A stretch of 64,000 nt of DNA from contig BSQZ01000001.1 in the NCBI GenBank assembly GCA_033239005.1, positions 17,753,500 to 17,817,499 of the forward strand, written 5' to 3'. Below the pieces are notes generated by a model. The model did no database searches. It was not told the DNA's origin and was given only the letters and a program-made list of their open reading frames with translations. Source of the DNA: Lamellibrachia satsuma. Its lineage: Eukaryota; Annelida; Polychaeta; Sabellida; Siboglinidae. Of this stretch, positions 30,310 to 44,800 are shown in pieces. The number at the start of each line of letters is the position of its first letter. Positions within the stretch are counted from its first letter, which is position 1. A program made the translations under genes and the position numbers.

Positions 30310-30560
30310 TTTTTGTCAAGGGACAAAAACTGAACTATGGTGATCACATTAAGAGGCACAGTGGATTGGGAAAGTCAATACTGGGTGGAATAGTGGCAAG
30401 GAAAGAATCCGAGGTAAGCCACGACAAAGATGGGAGAAGGACATGACAGATGTCTTCGGAGTGGCGACAGCCGCTGGTAGGATAGCTGGGGAAAGACACC
30501 GGTTTCACACAGTGATTTGGGCAGCGACGTCCTGAACAGGATATGCAACTTGACTAAGTG
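30310..30560 (+). mobile_element. LINE 3' coding fragment (RGKPRQRW type)
   Basis: Reads DHIKRHSGLGKSIL, RGKPRQRWEKDMTDVFGVAT, AGERHRFHTVIWAATS, then a stop. This is the usual LINE C-terminus GRPRQRW.KDI.D..G. It is a short dead fragment. Its last 45 bp resemble 54845-54900. Confidence 0.82.
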
Positions 30561-33500
30561 TTTACACAGATGAGTTACATAGACGAGTGCCAAAAGGCAG
30601 AAAGAGCTGGCCGTGTTACAGAACGAAACCTTATTACTATCCGGGTTACTGGTACGTGTGTTCCGTACTACACAAATCGTGTTTTATGTAACAATATTAT
30701 TGGGTGTGCATATTGTTTTGCCAATTGCAAAATATCACGATGGCGTCACAGGTCGGCCAAGTTCATGGCGTTACGTCGGCTCTGGAAAATCCGACTTGGC
30801 GTTAAACCCAGTGCAGATTGTAGGTGGCGCAGCGGTCGGGCGCGCCCAGTCAATTGATGATATTGCACATACCGTTATCAGCATTGTGTTCATATCTGGA
30901 GACAAGACAAGACGTTGTCGCTAACGAACCAGATATATTGACACGGTATCTGGCGCGGAGGCAAAGGTGAACATCAATCTAAGTGTCTGCCGAGACGACA
31001 TTGCTTTGAATTGTCATTTTATTTCTTTGCCTCCTCGAATGCGCACCCCGATGCCGCTTGATTAGTCCTGATTGTAATCATGATCAGCGACGACCGAGTG
31101 TCATTTATAATCACCGTTGCCTCGCTAGTGTCACTTTCATCTGCGACGAGGCGACAACGTAGCCCGAGCGATCGTCGGCGGTTCCCGGTGCTGATAGCGG
31201 GCACGATAAACAGTTGTGGCGAGTTTCCCGTGCCCGCTGTCCCTACTCGACCCTGGGCGCGGGTCGAGGGGAGCCAGCCCGCTCCCGATGCCAGAGCGAT
31301 GCTATCGGGGTGAAAGATGTTAGCAGAAATACTAAATCGGAATTTTATTCACTAGTCGTGACTGGCGGCTTGATTGGGTTTCGCGGTCCAACGGCCGCAC
31401 TCCGTTGTCGCGTTCAACGATTACGTTCTTATCGCTCATTAAAGGCAATGCACCACTATATTCATTGGTTAACCGAACGACTGTTTACGGGACATTGTAA
31501 CACGGAATTCGTTAGTATTTATAACATTGAGGTTGGTTAAAAATAATATCGAAACGCATTATTGTCGTAATGTCTCACCTCTTAACATTTTCGAAAATAC
31601 AAGATTTAGCGATGAATTATAATATGCTTGTTTTAATATATATATACACCGCATTGCTGCGTATAAAGACCGACAATAAATCTATCTTCACATTTTATGG
31701 TGAACTACCTGGGTTATAACGTATTTCATAGTATGATTTATTGGTCAAATGTGGGCGTTTTAATTAATCGAAACCTCCAACTATAGCTGCGTATCAGTTG
31801 ACCAATAAAAATCGTACATTCCCCATAACTTGTATTCATGTGTCACCGTCGAAAGCGTTCCTCTCTCTCTCTGTTCATTAACAATGGCCGCTTGTGTTCC
31901 GCCGCATCGCAGTTGTAATTGCAAAATAAACCATATAATTTGATTACTTTTGTTATCTGCCGGCATCTGACAACCGTTATTGATGCGTCCGTTTTAACGG
32001 CCTACCATGAAAGAAGGCCCGCCGACCGGCACCCGAGCTTTTTTTTACAAAGTCTCCTACGTCGTTGTAAAACCCGGTGTAGCGTAAAATGTATTTACAT
32101 CGTCGTCACCTGTAATGCGGCCAAACAACAACGAAACTGTTTTTTCCCTCAACTTTTTCGCAAATTCACGAAATACCTATTGTCCGTTAATTTAACATCA
32201 TATTTCATATTCCAGACACTTTGAGAATTTGCATACTGCAACAGTGCACTTATGTATATGGGCGAGAAGTGATTTACTTAAAGCTCAAATCACAATTAGT
32301 TTAGCCCATCGCAAAACGTATGTATTATTGTAATAAACTTAATATACAAAATCTTCATCAGAAACCAAAGCAATATTATAAAGATTACTTGGAGGGTTCA
32401 GATGTTTGTCAACGTTGCTATTAGCTTAGCGTTAGAATGTGCAGTTCAACTTCAGCGCCGCTGAACGCAGCTTGTATTTTGCGCTACACCAGTTTTTTTT
32501 TTGGTCGTCCGCAGACGTTATTGAATACGCTTTTTCCCGAGAAGCAAAGATGACTTCTTTGACATAGACCTTGATATCATATTTAAAAGTCCACTAACGA
32601 TTAAGGCTGCTGTGTAAAACTCGTACGTTCTTGAAATTCACGCGGTAATATTGTACATCGCATTTACATCAAAGGCGATTTATCCGTCAACAATTTTATT
32701 TCGAATTTATAAATATTTTTGATCACTGCAGTGGTAAGTTTGTATGTCGACACAGAACGAGGGATGAAGTGTGACGCCACAACTAATCTGGCGGCATTGT
32801 TGCTATCTCGGCCCATTTTTGGGTCATATTTACTTACTATTTTCAACATTATTGAATTAATTTTACGAAATAAAGCATATTTCAATAATCTAGTTAGTGT
32901 CCGATATTCTCATAGCGATTTTTATCTCCTTGTATTGATTATTTAAGACACTTAGTCTATACTTTGTTGTACTGATTATTTAAAAAAAAACTTGGTCTAT
33001 ACTTGTTAGTTTCATTGTGTAATGCTTTGATTTGGAGTTATTTACTTTAAAAAGCTTTACACAAATAACCCGCAATTTTTTTTATTATCAATAATGACGC
33101 ACAAACATTTAGTAAGAGTCAAAATTAGACGACGTCAACTTCTAAAATTGTATCCCAAAATAATGTAAGCACTTAGTTGTGAACGCTTGGCAATTTGTGA
33201 AAAGTGTCTAGGATGTGTTTGTTTTCCTATTTTCTGTAAATGAACAAACTTTTACAAACACCGTTTAAGCATAATATGCTAAATGTTTTGTGTGTACTGG
33301 CGGCGTGGCAAGCAGAATATGACGGTGCGTGTTAATCCGCCGTTAGAAATGGTTTATTTAACATAACGAACATGCCTGTGTGGTCGATCAGTCATCATTT
33401 CAGACCGATAGGTAAGGTCACTGTTTCGACTCGCTGGAAATCTTGAGCGCAGAAATGATCTGACCCAATTTATGTTTTATTTGTATATGCAATAAAATAA

Positions 33501-33600
33501 TAGGTGCAGGTGCTTTGGAACCCTCTTCCACTTACACTGCGAACAGAATAGGATATTCTGGGCGTTTTTGGAGGGAAATGAAAATCCTTCTCTTTGATCA
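30561..33600. other. CpG-rich intergenic DNA, no gene seen
   Basis: CpG dinucleotides become frequent from about 30.6 kb, with a peak at 31080-31320 that resembles a CpG island. I found no exon with splice support on either strand. Candidate regulatory DNA belonging to the downstream LIM-homeobox gene is the simplest reading. Confidence 0.5.
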
Positions 33601-33632
33601 ACCGTTCTCTTAATTTTAGTTGGTTAGTTTAG

Positions 33633-33934
<302 letters not shown>

Positions 33935-33953
33935 ATATTTAATATATATATAC

Positions 33954-34281
<328 letters not shown>

Positions 34282-34283
<2 letters not shown>

Positions 34284-37200
34284 CATTGTAATATGTACGT
34301 GCATCCACTTATGTAATGTATTTCTAATCTTTGTAAACGCCCCGAATCTATTTTAGAGAGATGTGGTCTATACGTAAATTTCATTTGATTTGAAATTCCA
34401 CTCAATATTAACGTTACGCCTGCCCGTGGTTATACGTTATGTGTCTATCAATCGACGAAATAAAGCCAACAACGCAGAGAAACATTACAATTCGATGCGT
34501 CGTTCAAAAATGGCATCTGAAAGTGTTGCCTTTCACAAACCGGAAAATATCTAAGCAAAGCTAATTATATTTAATACAGTCACATGGAAAGAGTACGAAA
34601 GAGTTGAAACGGTTGTTTTGAGTAATATGGATGCTCATGCGTACACCGATTGGGGTTTCAAATTGTATTGTCCTTCGGCGCACTTTAACAAGACCTTTTT
34701 ACTTGACGGGTAGAACCGAATGTTCTGAAATGCCTCGGTGTGTAGAAACAACGTGGCCGGTTACCGACAACTAATTGGGTTTTGATCAGCCATTTCCTGA
34801 AAATAATACTAATAAAATTTGCGATTGTGTGTTGAATTAGATTTTTATGACACGGCACGTCTGTTGCATGGTTTTGGTGGAGCTGTAGCTTCCGTTTTCG
34901 TATTCCCTGCCACTAATGTGCTCCACTTCCCTCGTACGTTCGCCTTCCTGGTATCGTGGCGGCTCAGCCAACCATGGTCGCCTATTTGACGGGCTATCGG
35001 GCGACGCGTGTGCGGCCCTGGAGCGATGTCGTCTGCTCGGCCAACGTTTCCCGCTGCCGGGAGCGACGGAGAGATTTGATTGTCTATTTATTGGTCACGT
35101 CGAGTGGTGAGCGGCAAATTGGATTTGTTCTCGCTCGTGTTGATACTACTGATGGCGCTATCTGCCAGTGTCGTCTGCTCACCACCGCGGCACTTTGCCG
35201 TTGTTGGCGCTGCTAATTCGCATTCATTGCTCGCGTGCGACGTTCCAACAAGCCGTTGTCTTCCGTCTTGCGATCTCGCGTTTTCCTGCGCAGTTTGTCT
35301 CAAATGGGTTCTTGTAGGCATAACGAACTTATATCCAATGACATTCAGTCGAAACAAAGGGTTAATAATCGGTTAGTTGATCTATCATGCAAGACGTGTT
35401 TTTATTTTCTTTGATCTCTGAACGAGAGTTCGAACGTGTAAGGAATAAAAAAATGTGACATTAATATCATGTCCAGGAGATTCCAGACACATGCATACAA
35501 GTTGTGACATTAATATAATGTTCAGGAGATTCCAGTAACCTGTGCACGGTTGAGACGGCCAAGTACAAATGCAAACATAATACCGTAACAATATGTTTTA
35601 TTTAATTATTTGTAAATTGAGCAACAATAGTTGGAAGTAGGTTTTATTATGTACACTTTTCAGTAATAACATTTGTAGTAATAATACAGTGTAATATATT
35701 TTTTTAATTCATAAAACTTTCCACTTTTACATACAATATGATAATAAAAATATGATAATGAAAATTATACAGTTAACGTATAAATAGTTATGTATTCAAT
35801 GCTTGGCTATTTATGGTAAACAAATAATGTTTTTTGTTAAATTGACTGTACAAATTCTGATGGGTTGGAATGTAAGTCGAGCTAACAATATAATAATTAT
35901 TATTATTCAAGTTCAGCATGTAATGAATAGACGCGAAAATATGCTTATGTACTCTGACTTGAAAATAGTGTGACACATGCATACAATTGTATCTATAATT
36001 CCTTACTATTATGTAGTATTCTTTGCAGTACGTCAAGTGATGTAATTATTACACTCCTTGCATTTTTTTCAGCAAATTACAGTGAAAGTATGTTGTTGAA
36101 ATAAATAAAGATTCATTCAAAGATTCGTTCATTCATGTTCATCTTGTAAAAACAGTACACGTCACTGTAAGTGAAGGCGGCCTTCACCGCCGTCCTGGCT
36201 GTCACTTTATTGTCAAGCGAGCTGAACTAATTCAATTTCCCGCTGTGAGGCAGTTTGGCTTACAATTGCGTTTCGGCGAGCGCGCGTAATGATGGCCAAT
36301 TTGGTCGCACGGACATGATTGAAATGAAATTGGCCGGATAAAGCGAGCGGCGTGCGACGCCACGACTCGTGGAAGGGTTGTGTTTTTACACGAATGATAT
36401 TCATATTTTGCTGACAGTCGAGACTGTCGAGGCTTCAGTTGTACATATAATATTTTCCATATGCTATTATAGGAAATATACTGTACGTTTGTCTGACTGT
36501 GTGTGTATGCGTGTGCAGGTGTCGTTAAGATCAATTAGCGATGCTAGAGACTGACTTATAGACTAACTAACGATGTAACTGGATTAGAAATAGTATATGC
36601 GCATCCACAGCTGACACGTGCATGGCGATGTGTTAACACAATTCAGGCCATGTATTAACACAATTCAGGTCATGTGTTAACACAATTCAGGCCATGTGTT
36701 GCGCAGAATTGCGGAACACGCAAACTGTAATCTGTGAATGTTCGACGCGACACCAAACAGCATAAGCGTTGCAGCTGTCTCGTATAGACACGGTGGTCCT
36801 GTTTCGGCTCCGTATATGGTTGTCTTGAAGTTGGGCGCTTTACACATTCTGTGTTCTGTCCCACTTCGGTATTTCTGCCCACGTTTTGTCTGTAAATGGG
36901 TTGAATGTAGCCCGTGGGAGAACTGCCATCACATCACGACTCAAGCTGTCGCAGACGGTCTGGTGATTTTCCTGATTGTATTTCTGTAACCGGATTTACC
37001 AAAAACACAATTGCTAACAGCGTCTGCGAAGATCTGATTTTATGAGTCTGCATGCATCCATTATGAAAACAGTTGCGCAGAAAATCATTTCGGTAGTCAA
37101 ACCTTCAAAATCGAGTTTTTCCACTAAGCCGTTATCATTCATGGCCACCCCCGATCATTATCTGAATTGTACGGAAAACCGCCGCAGTGTTCGATCGGCG

Positions 37201-39500
37201 GTAATCGTACAACCGTATCGCGCTGAACAGTTGAACGTCTTACGATTTGTGCGAACACGGTTGTTTAATATCTTCGATCGATTTCTCATTGATTTCACTT
37301 GTACGTTTCACTGATTAATTAAAATCGATGGCACATGTGACACATTGAGACGTAGTTTGACGACGTCACTTGTTAGTTAATGTCGATGACATGCAATGTA
37401 ACAAATGAAGACGGCATTTGACGACGTCATTTGTACGTTTCGACTGGTTTTATCATTGGCGCCCTGACGGGTGACGCCGGGTCAGTGGTTTCCCCGTTGA
37501 TGACGGGGATGCATGAATGTATTGTTCTCTGTTATCAACGCTCCATGATTGACGCCGGATGCTATAGAAAGTGTAGTCATTATCTCAATATGTTTCTCTG
37601 GTTGACGGTCACTTTTTGTTTTAACAGAATTTCCCTTCTACTGACATACATCAGGTCGTGATGAAAGCCGTCGAGTTGTCTCGGTAGCCGTTGACCGCAC
37701 GGAAATGACAGGTAACTATACCACGCCTTCAAGCGATGCATCTCTTCCTTCACTATGATTCGCTGTGGTGGACTGGACATTAGTGTGGGCAGCAGTGGCG
37801 TATTTAGTGAGTGCATTGAGCCATGGCCCCTTTGGCTTTGGGGTAAGATTATGTTCTCGCTTGCAGGGGATATGATAAATCGACAGTGTAACCTGCAATA
37901 TTCACGTACGTGTAGATCAGACAGCGACTAATACTCGATAAGCGGTAATTGTACCGCGACAAGAATCCGAGACACCAAAGTAATTATACCGATGGCTGCT
38001 TGAAGGCACGGATCTAAAATCGCGATGTTGTGTTTTGTTTATGACTGGTAATTGTATGTGTTAAAATTCCCATCCCCAGCAAATCGCGTTGCAGTCCGTA
38101 TTGTTTGCTGTGCTTGATTATCATAACATTTGATCGAAACAGTTTGGTTGTTTAGACTCTAATTTTTATTATTTGCAATGTTGTTATTTCAGTAGTTTTC
38201 AGTTGGTCTACTTTATGACCAATGTATATTTAATACATAATACACATATGATCTATGATCTACATAGGTGCAGCTGGACGAAGTAATTAGTTAGAGTTAC
38301 CAGTGGACTTTGCAGGATGCTAGATTTTTATATGAGACACCGAGGGCAATACTTAAAAAAAATTTGGGGAGCCAAATATTACATTTTCCCGATTTTCTCA
38401 GAAATTACAATACATGTGAAGGTCATTATTTTAACACAGCGTTAGCCAATCTGTTTTATTTCATATTATGTTGGAGAGTAAACGTTTAAAAATCATTGTT
38501 CCAGTATATCAAGCGTGGATCTTCCGCGAACGCTCACTGCCGGATGAAGAAATGACGCTTGACTAAGACAAGCTGTTTCCAATGATGTCACTGAAGACAC
38601 CTAATTGTGTATCCATAGACGGTGACGTCATAAACGCGTTATTATTTTTCGCGAAGGTTGAAGCAAGAACCAGCGGTCAACAGCGGTCAACTGACCACAA
38701 CAGACGAGACGTTGCTAGGTCATATCAGCCAGCACAATCACTTGGAGTAGGTTCCCGAGATGTAGAAGAAAATATATAAAGAAGAAAACAAGTATTATGT
38801 ATCTAATTGTCAATGTAGCTTGTGTACGAACGTGTAATCAATTGTACGTTTGAAAAATTGTGTACGTGTTCAAATTAAATTGTATATACGCGCGCCCGGT
38901 ATTAAATAAATTGTAGCATGTAATTGTGTTCATCCGTGCACGCCCTATCCGAGCCAGTTGAGTGGTCGCGTGCGAAGTACGTGAAACGTACAAGACAATC
39001 ACCTAATGCATAGTTATAGGTATGGATGGGGTGGTATTAAGAATGTGAAAACAGATGAGGAAACTAGAAATCCTAAAGGAAAACTAGAAACTCCCAAACG
39101 GAAAGTAAAACCTTGATTGGTGTTTGGTTTATTTCAAAAAAAAAAATCTAGATGGATTTATAAATAGTCTTGACATGTTGAAGAGGTGCGAGGAACATCG
39201 TTGAAGGTACAGCTGACGTTGTCACACTGTCTGTCGTTGTACCTGTACGGACACTCTACCCACGACTTGCTGCTTCGTTGTATGCGAGTCTTTGTTTCGT
39301 CATATTGCTCTCTAGTTCACGTTGTGCCAGTGTGGTGTGTATGGCGATATATTGGTAGACGCGATGAGGAGCAGGATACGGGCGGAAATCGACCGATTCG
39401 TCCATCAAGTCCACATAATGCGGTTTGGTTACATTGACTGAGTGAGAGAATAAAATGTAAAATAGCTATACTGTTGGATGAGTTATATTCTATAGTGCAT
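34282..39500. other. Intergenic, CpG-rich blocks, no gene seen
   Basis: No supported exon. CpG-rich, unique-looking blocks at 34910-35290 and 36170-36400 may be conserved noncoding DNA. Minor tandem repeats include a 23-bp unit three times at 36631-36700 (GTGTTAACACAATTCAGG) and a 62-bp duplication at 35456-35545. A decayed duplication at 37320-37435 keeps the core TTTGACGACGTCA. Confidence 0.45.
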
Positions 39501-39520
39501 GGTAATATTGCGGGAACAGT

Positions 39521-39623
<103 letters not shown>

Positions 39624-40235
39624 TAACACAGACAGCGCGTTGTCCACTGAGTAGTTTATTTAGGATGCTGTTGCTCGCACACTGTCCCTCTATAGTGCGT
39701 GTTTACCGTGGTCTGTGATAGCAGATATGCAGGAAACGTTGCAATGTGACTGCTCAAACCAACGGTCGTGTCATGCCCAGTCCTGATACTGCCCCCCGCT
39801 CAAGGGACGTGTACTATCGCATTGGTCAGTCGGTTACCAGCGGTCTGTGTTGACGTCATTCCACTGTGTACGTGCTTTGTATTGTATTCCGAGCACGAAT
39901 AAATGGTGGACCGTGTATGGTTGCGTAATTTCGATACGAGACATCGGTAGTCGGACATTTTGTATCGGATGTTTCAAACACGGACTTGTCCTGTAGCGCC
40001 AAATGTGGCGATGTCGAACTGGTTCTGGTCTCGTCGCCAATACGTGGGCCACTGTAGGTTGTTACGACCTGCCCGATGAGCTGTATTCTTGCTCATATCC
40101 GGAGCCAATGTGTACGTGCTTGGTGATTTGGAAACTGTGATGTGTACGTTATGTCTGTGTGCCTCAGACTGATTGAACCAAGACGTGTTCTCAAATTAAA
40201 TAAAGAATGCAATGTTTTATGTGATTTGTTGTATT

Positions 40236-40896
40236 TTCTGGAGAGACAATGACGACGACATCCAGTAACATGTAACTGGAGAGACAATGACGACGACGTC
40301 CAGTAACATGTAACTGGAGAGACAATGACGACGACGACGCTGTAGGGTCGTCCAGTGACATGTAACTGGAGAGACAATGACGACGACGACGTCCAGTAAC
40401 ATGTAGGCCCTGTCAACCCAGTTAAACGACGACGCTGTAGGGTCGTCCAGTGACATGTAGGCCCTGTCAACCCAGTTAAACGACGACGCTGTAGGGTCGT
40501 CCAGTAACATGTAGGCCCTGTCAACCCAGTTAAACGACGACGCTGTAGGGTTGTCCAGTAACATGTAGGCCTTGTCAACCCAGTTAAACGACGACGCTGT
40601 AGGGTCGTCCAGTGACATGTAGGCCCTGTCAACCCAGTTAAACGACGACGCTGTAGGGTCGTCCAGTAACATGTAGGCCCTGTCAACCTAGTTAGACGAC
40701 GACGCTGTAGGGTTGTCCAGTAACATGTAGGCCTTGTCAACCCAGTTAAACGACGACGCTGTAGGGTCGTCCAGTAACATGTAGGCCCTGTCAACCCAGT
40801 TAAACGACGACGCTGTAGGGTCGTCCAGTAACATGTAGGCCCTGTCAACCCAGTTAAACGACGACGCTGTAGGGTCGTCCAGTGACATGTATAATT
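40236..40896. repeat. 54-bp minisatellite with related shorter units
   Basis: About nine copies of a unit holding GTAGGCCCTGTCAACCCAGT, TAAACGACGACGCTG and TAGGGTCGTCCAGTAACAT occur at 40400-40880. Four shorter units (AACTGGAGAGACAATGACGA...) precede them at 40236-40400. Both share GTCCAGTAACATGTA. It is CpG-rich. Frames stay open because 54 is a multiple of three. Confidence 0.93.
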
Positions 40897-41560
40897 TAAT
40901 ACCAGTATAGTTTTACATCTAAGCGTGTTTGTAGGAAGTCCAAACGTGACATATGCCGCCAACACTGAAACTGCTGGGTGCCATGACTTTTCACTGTCGA
41001 ACACTCTCACCCAGGACGTTTTTGCTTTAGATTTAAAAAAAACCTTTCCCCGTAAAACGTGATTAATCTGCGCAATTTGGATGGTTTCTGGTGTATGGAC
41101 GTACATTTGCTGCCAAGAATTGGGCCGATTTTAGAAACACTGCCGAGACATGTCCGACATCGAAACATGCCACTGCCTACAGATATAGAAGCAGAACAAC
41201 GCGGGTCTGGCGTGTCGGTGATTCGATTTGTGTAGGCTACTACCCTCGACTTTGTGTTTGTGGATAACAAAGACGAGACATATTTCGTTGACTTGATTAG
41301 CAATTGTCATCTCAGGGTCGGACCTCATCAAAGAACCTACATTAAGATGGTATTCTGCCTGTGTTCACAGCCAAGCTGCGCGCTGCACGAGCACACCTTG
41401 ATGCTGACTGCGTGCAGCGGGGACGTGCACCGTCCTAGAACGGGGCTGATTGCTGCATTCAGACCACACACGGCGTATAGAGTTAGCGGCGTTGAGGAAG
41501 AAAGACGAAGGCGTCTACAGTTGGCGCTCGAGACGTCGAGTAGGACGTCTATGGGGCCCG
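40897..41560. other. Intergenic, no gene seen
   Basis: CpG-containing unique sequence. The open stretches lack splice support or recognisable domains. Confidence 0.45.
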
Positions 41561-41564
41561 AATG

Positions 41565-41625
41565 CGGGTTGGTGGCCGGGTGGCCGGGTGGCCGGGTGGC
41601 CGGGTGGCCGGGTGGCCGGGTGGAC
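41565..41625. repeat. 9-bp GGCCGGGTG repeat, about six copies
   Basis: Perfect short tandem repeat on a GC-rich background. Confidence 0.9.
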
Positions 41626-41710
41626 GGGTGGCTGGTGTTTCTTGAACACATGCACCTAACCCAGCTTTGTATGTTGACGATTTCCAGCCAAACTTCCCCA
41701 TTTTCCATAC

Positions 41711-41912
<202 letters not shown>

Positions 41913-42656
41913 GTATTTCACACATTGCCAGATTTTATTTTCCAGCGTTCGTACGCACTAGCCAATATATTGTGAACTGCTGGGGCAGGTTAAATTGCTG
42001 AAATGAGTAAATTCCAATATTAGAAAATGAAGACTTGTAAAAATACGAAGAACAGGGATTTCTGCAAGCACGTGGGAACACGTTCACGCTCTGCGTGACG
42101 GGGATGGCGGTCAAACACTGTCGCTTGCTGCGACGAACATACTCGGACCAATCGTCAGACACTGACTGGAGACGACCAAGACGAAGATCAAACGAGTTGA
42201 TTTTGTTGTTTCTCTGATCGCCGCCTCCAGCGTCTGTCTCCCGCTGACCCTCGTCCGGGGTGCCTTAACGCACGCACGCACGCACGCACGCATGCACGCT
42301 CACGCACGCTCGCACGCACACACACCGACGGTCGCACCAATTGTCAGTGTGACGTCAGACAGACGCAGTCGACAGAGTGGCTGGAAGCGACACTTGACTG
42401 TCCCCGGCGGCTCGTAATTAAGCAATTAAACTGCGTTGATTAGTTATATCGGTGCATCAAATGGCGACTAGAACGGCGAACAATCGAGGGACAGTGGTCT
42501 CGCCGGCTGTCGACGAGGCAGGTCGCACTGATACATGGGCTACAGTCAGGCTATGTCCCGCGTCGAGTGGCCGCCCGCGTAGAGCCACTCTCGTCGGCAT
42601 CTTCGTTCTCGGGATCGTGTCCGGATTTGTTAACATATGCATGTCAAAGCGTTTTA

Positions 42657-42720
42657 ATGCAAATGGAAATGTTTCAGTTTATGTAAATGCAAATGTAATT
42701 TTCCAGGATCGTATGCAAAT
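42657..42720 (+). promoter_or_regulatory. Three perfect POU octamers ATGCAAAT
   Basis: ATGCAAAT occurs on the same strand at 42657-42664, 42687-42694 and 42713-42720. This is the consensus bound by POU-domain factors. Chance occurrence of three in 64 bp is very unlikely, although a decayed tandem repeat could also give it. Confidence 0.6.
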
Positions 42721-42908
42721 AGAAATGTACAAATAGTTTGGCTATGCATTTGTAACTGCACTTGAATTAATTTCAGATCTTTTGTTTTCATATAAAATGT
42801 GTGTTATAATTGGAACCCAAAAAATCAATCTATCGAAACACACTGATTGGGCATTTAGAAAATTAAATGTTTAGTGGTCGAATTCAAACACAAATGTTTA
42901 AGGCACAC

Positions 42909-42981
42909 ATTCAAATGCAGATACGTTGAGAATATCGTGATTGCATTTGAATGCGCAATCGAGTGTTCAACATTCAAATGC
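42909..42981. promoter_or_regulatory. ATTCAAATGC triplet (two direct, one inverted)
   Basis: ATTCAAATGC lies at 42909-42918 and 42972-42981, and as its reverse complement at 42943-42952. Spacing is about 30 bp. It is a candidate transcription-factor site cluster next to the octamer cluster. Confidence 0.5.
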
Positions 42982-43486
42982 GTCGCATAATGGTTTACGC
43001 GACGTTTTTGGTGACCCGTGACATGTCGTCCAAATATGTAGGAATGTTTATCTCTCCTATTGCACGGTAATTAAACCTAATAAAACTAGTTTATTGGCAA
43101 TATTGTGGTTGGATTGGAAATCTTCACGCACGCGCATCCTCGTGAACCTTCAGAGATGTTTTAGTATCGTATCCATGGAATTGAACTTTATCGCCATTGC
43201 TTTGTCTACCAATAAAATGTGGCGCTAAGATTTCTGTCGCCATTATCTAGACACGTGTTGTCTGTAGACTGTCCGCGACTGATCTATCACCTGACGTTCA
43301 TGAAATGTCCTCTATAGGACTTGCCTCAGTTGCTAAGCAGTACGAAACGCAGAATCACGCAATATTTGTCGTTTATTGACACACTGGTTAACTCACACTC
43401 CTAATACGTTATATATGGATATGCTATTTAAATAATAATAATAATAAATTGGTTGTGTACAAACAAACAGTTCTGCTGCAACAACG

Positions 43487-44278
43487 TGAGGGTGATACAA
43501 CAACGTGAGGGTGATACAACAACGTGAGGGTGATACAACAACATTAGGGTGATGCAACAACCTGAGGGTGATGCAACAACCTGAGGGTAATACAACAACC
43601 TGAGGGTGATATAACAACCTGAGGGTGATACAACAACGTGAGGGTGATACAACAACATTAGGGTGATGCAACAACCTGAGGGTGATACAACAACCTGAGG
43701 GTGATACAACAGCTTGAGAGTGATACAACAACGTGAGGGTGATGCAACAACTTGAAGGTGATACAACAACCTGCGGGTGATACAACAACCTGATGGTGAT
43801 ACAACAACATTAGGGTGATGCAACAACCTGAGGGTGATACAACAGCTTGAGAGTGATACAACAACGTGAGGGTGATACAACAACTTGAAGGTGATACAAC
43901 AACCTGCGGGTGATACAACAACCTGAGGGTGATACAACAACCTGAAGGTGATACAACAACCTGCGGGTGATACAACAACCTGAGGGTGATACAACAACCT
44001 GAGGGTGATACAACAACCTGAGGGTGATACAACAGCTTGAGAGTGATACAACAACCTGAGGGTGATACAACAACCTGAGGGTGATACAACAGCTTGAGGG
44101 TGATACAACAACCTGAAGGTGATGCAACAACCTGAGGGTGATACAACAACCTGAGGGTGATACAACAGCTTGAGGGTGATACAACAACCTGAGGGTGATA
44201 CAACAACCTGAGGGTGATACAACAGCTTGAGGGTGATACAACAACCTGAGGGTGATACAACAACCTGAGGGTGATACA
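43487..44278. repeat. 19-bp minisatellite, about 42 units
   Basis: Units of CCTGAGGGTGATACAACAA with variants (CGTGAGGG, CATTAGGG, CTTGAGAG, CCTGCGGG). Higher-order blocks repeat near 44000-44270. Long antisense frames with a 19-residue period are artefacts. Confidence 0.95.
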
Positions 44279-44409
44279 AACAAAACCACCGGTGATAGGA
44301 AGTTGAACGCGCTATTTGAACGTTCATGTTACCAAGTATTAAAATGCATTTTAGATACGGACACACAATTAATAGCATAAATGCATAGTTTATATCATGT
44401 AAATGTGTA

Positions 44410-44410
44410 A

Positions 44411-44453
<43 letters not shown>
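44410..44453. repeat. (GCAC)n microsatellite
   Basis: About eleven CGCA tetramers. Confidence 0.95.
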
Positions 44454-44455
44454 TG

Positions 44456-44800
44456 TCCCTATCGATCCACACGTTTCGATCCACACGGAGCCGTCATTTT
44501 CCGCCCTGTCGATCCAACATCCGGGAGCCGTGCGAGGGAACTCACCTGGAATCGCTGACCGGATTTCGCCGATATAGACGCTCGTCCGTCCCCGACATTA
44601 ATCGCCGTAAATTGGCGGAATCCCGCCGCGAAAATGACCTGTGTCCGGACGCAGACACACGTGCCTGTCGCCCAAGGGCGTGGCTGTCGCGTGCCCATGC
44701 GCGAGGCCGCGGTAATTAAAGTTGCCTGACGCCGCCTGATGACGGACTCCGGGCCGGCGTGTGCGTGAGTGCTGGAGCATTCACGCTGCACTCGTGTAGC
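44456..44800. other. CpG-rich block, candidate regulatory DNA
   Basis: GC- and CpG-rich unique sequence with homeodomain-type cores (CATTAATCG, GGTAATTAAAG). No exon with splice support. This is inferred from composition only. Confidence 0.35.

Noticed and set aside
34910..35376. Coding exon in a CpG-rich block
   Set aside because: Several overlapping frames are equally open because stops are rare in GC-rich DNA. No domain or splice-site pair fits.
43393..44486. Antisense frame of about 350 codons reading YHPQVVVSPSGCCITLRLL
   Set aside because: Periodic reading of the 19-bp minisatellite.
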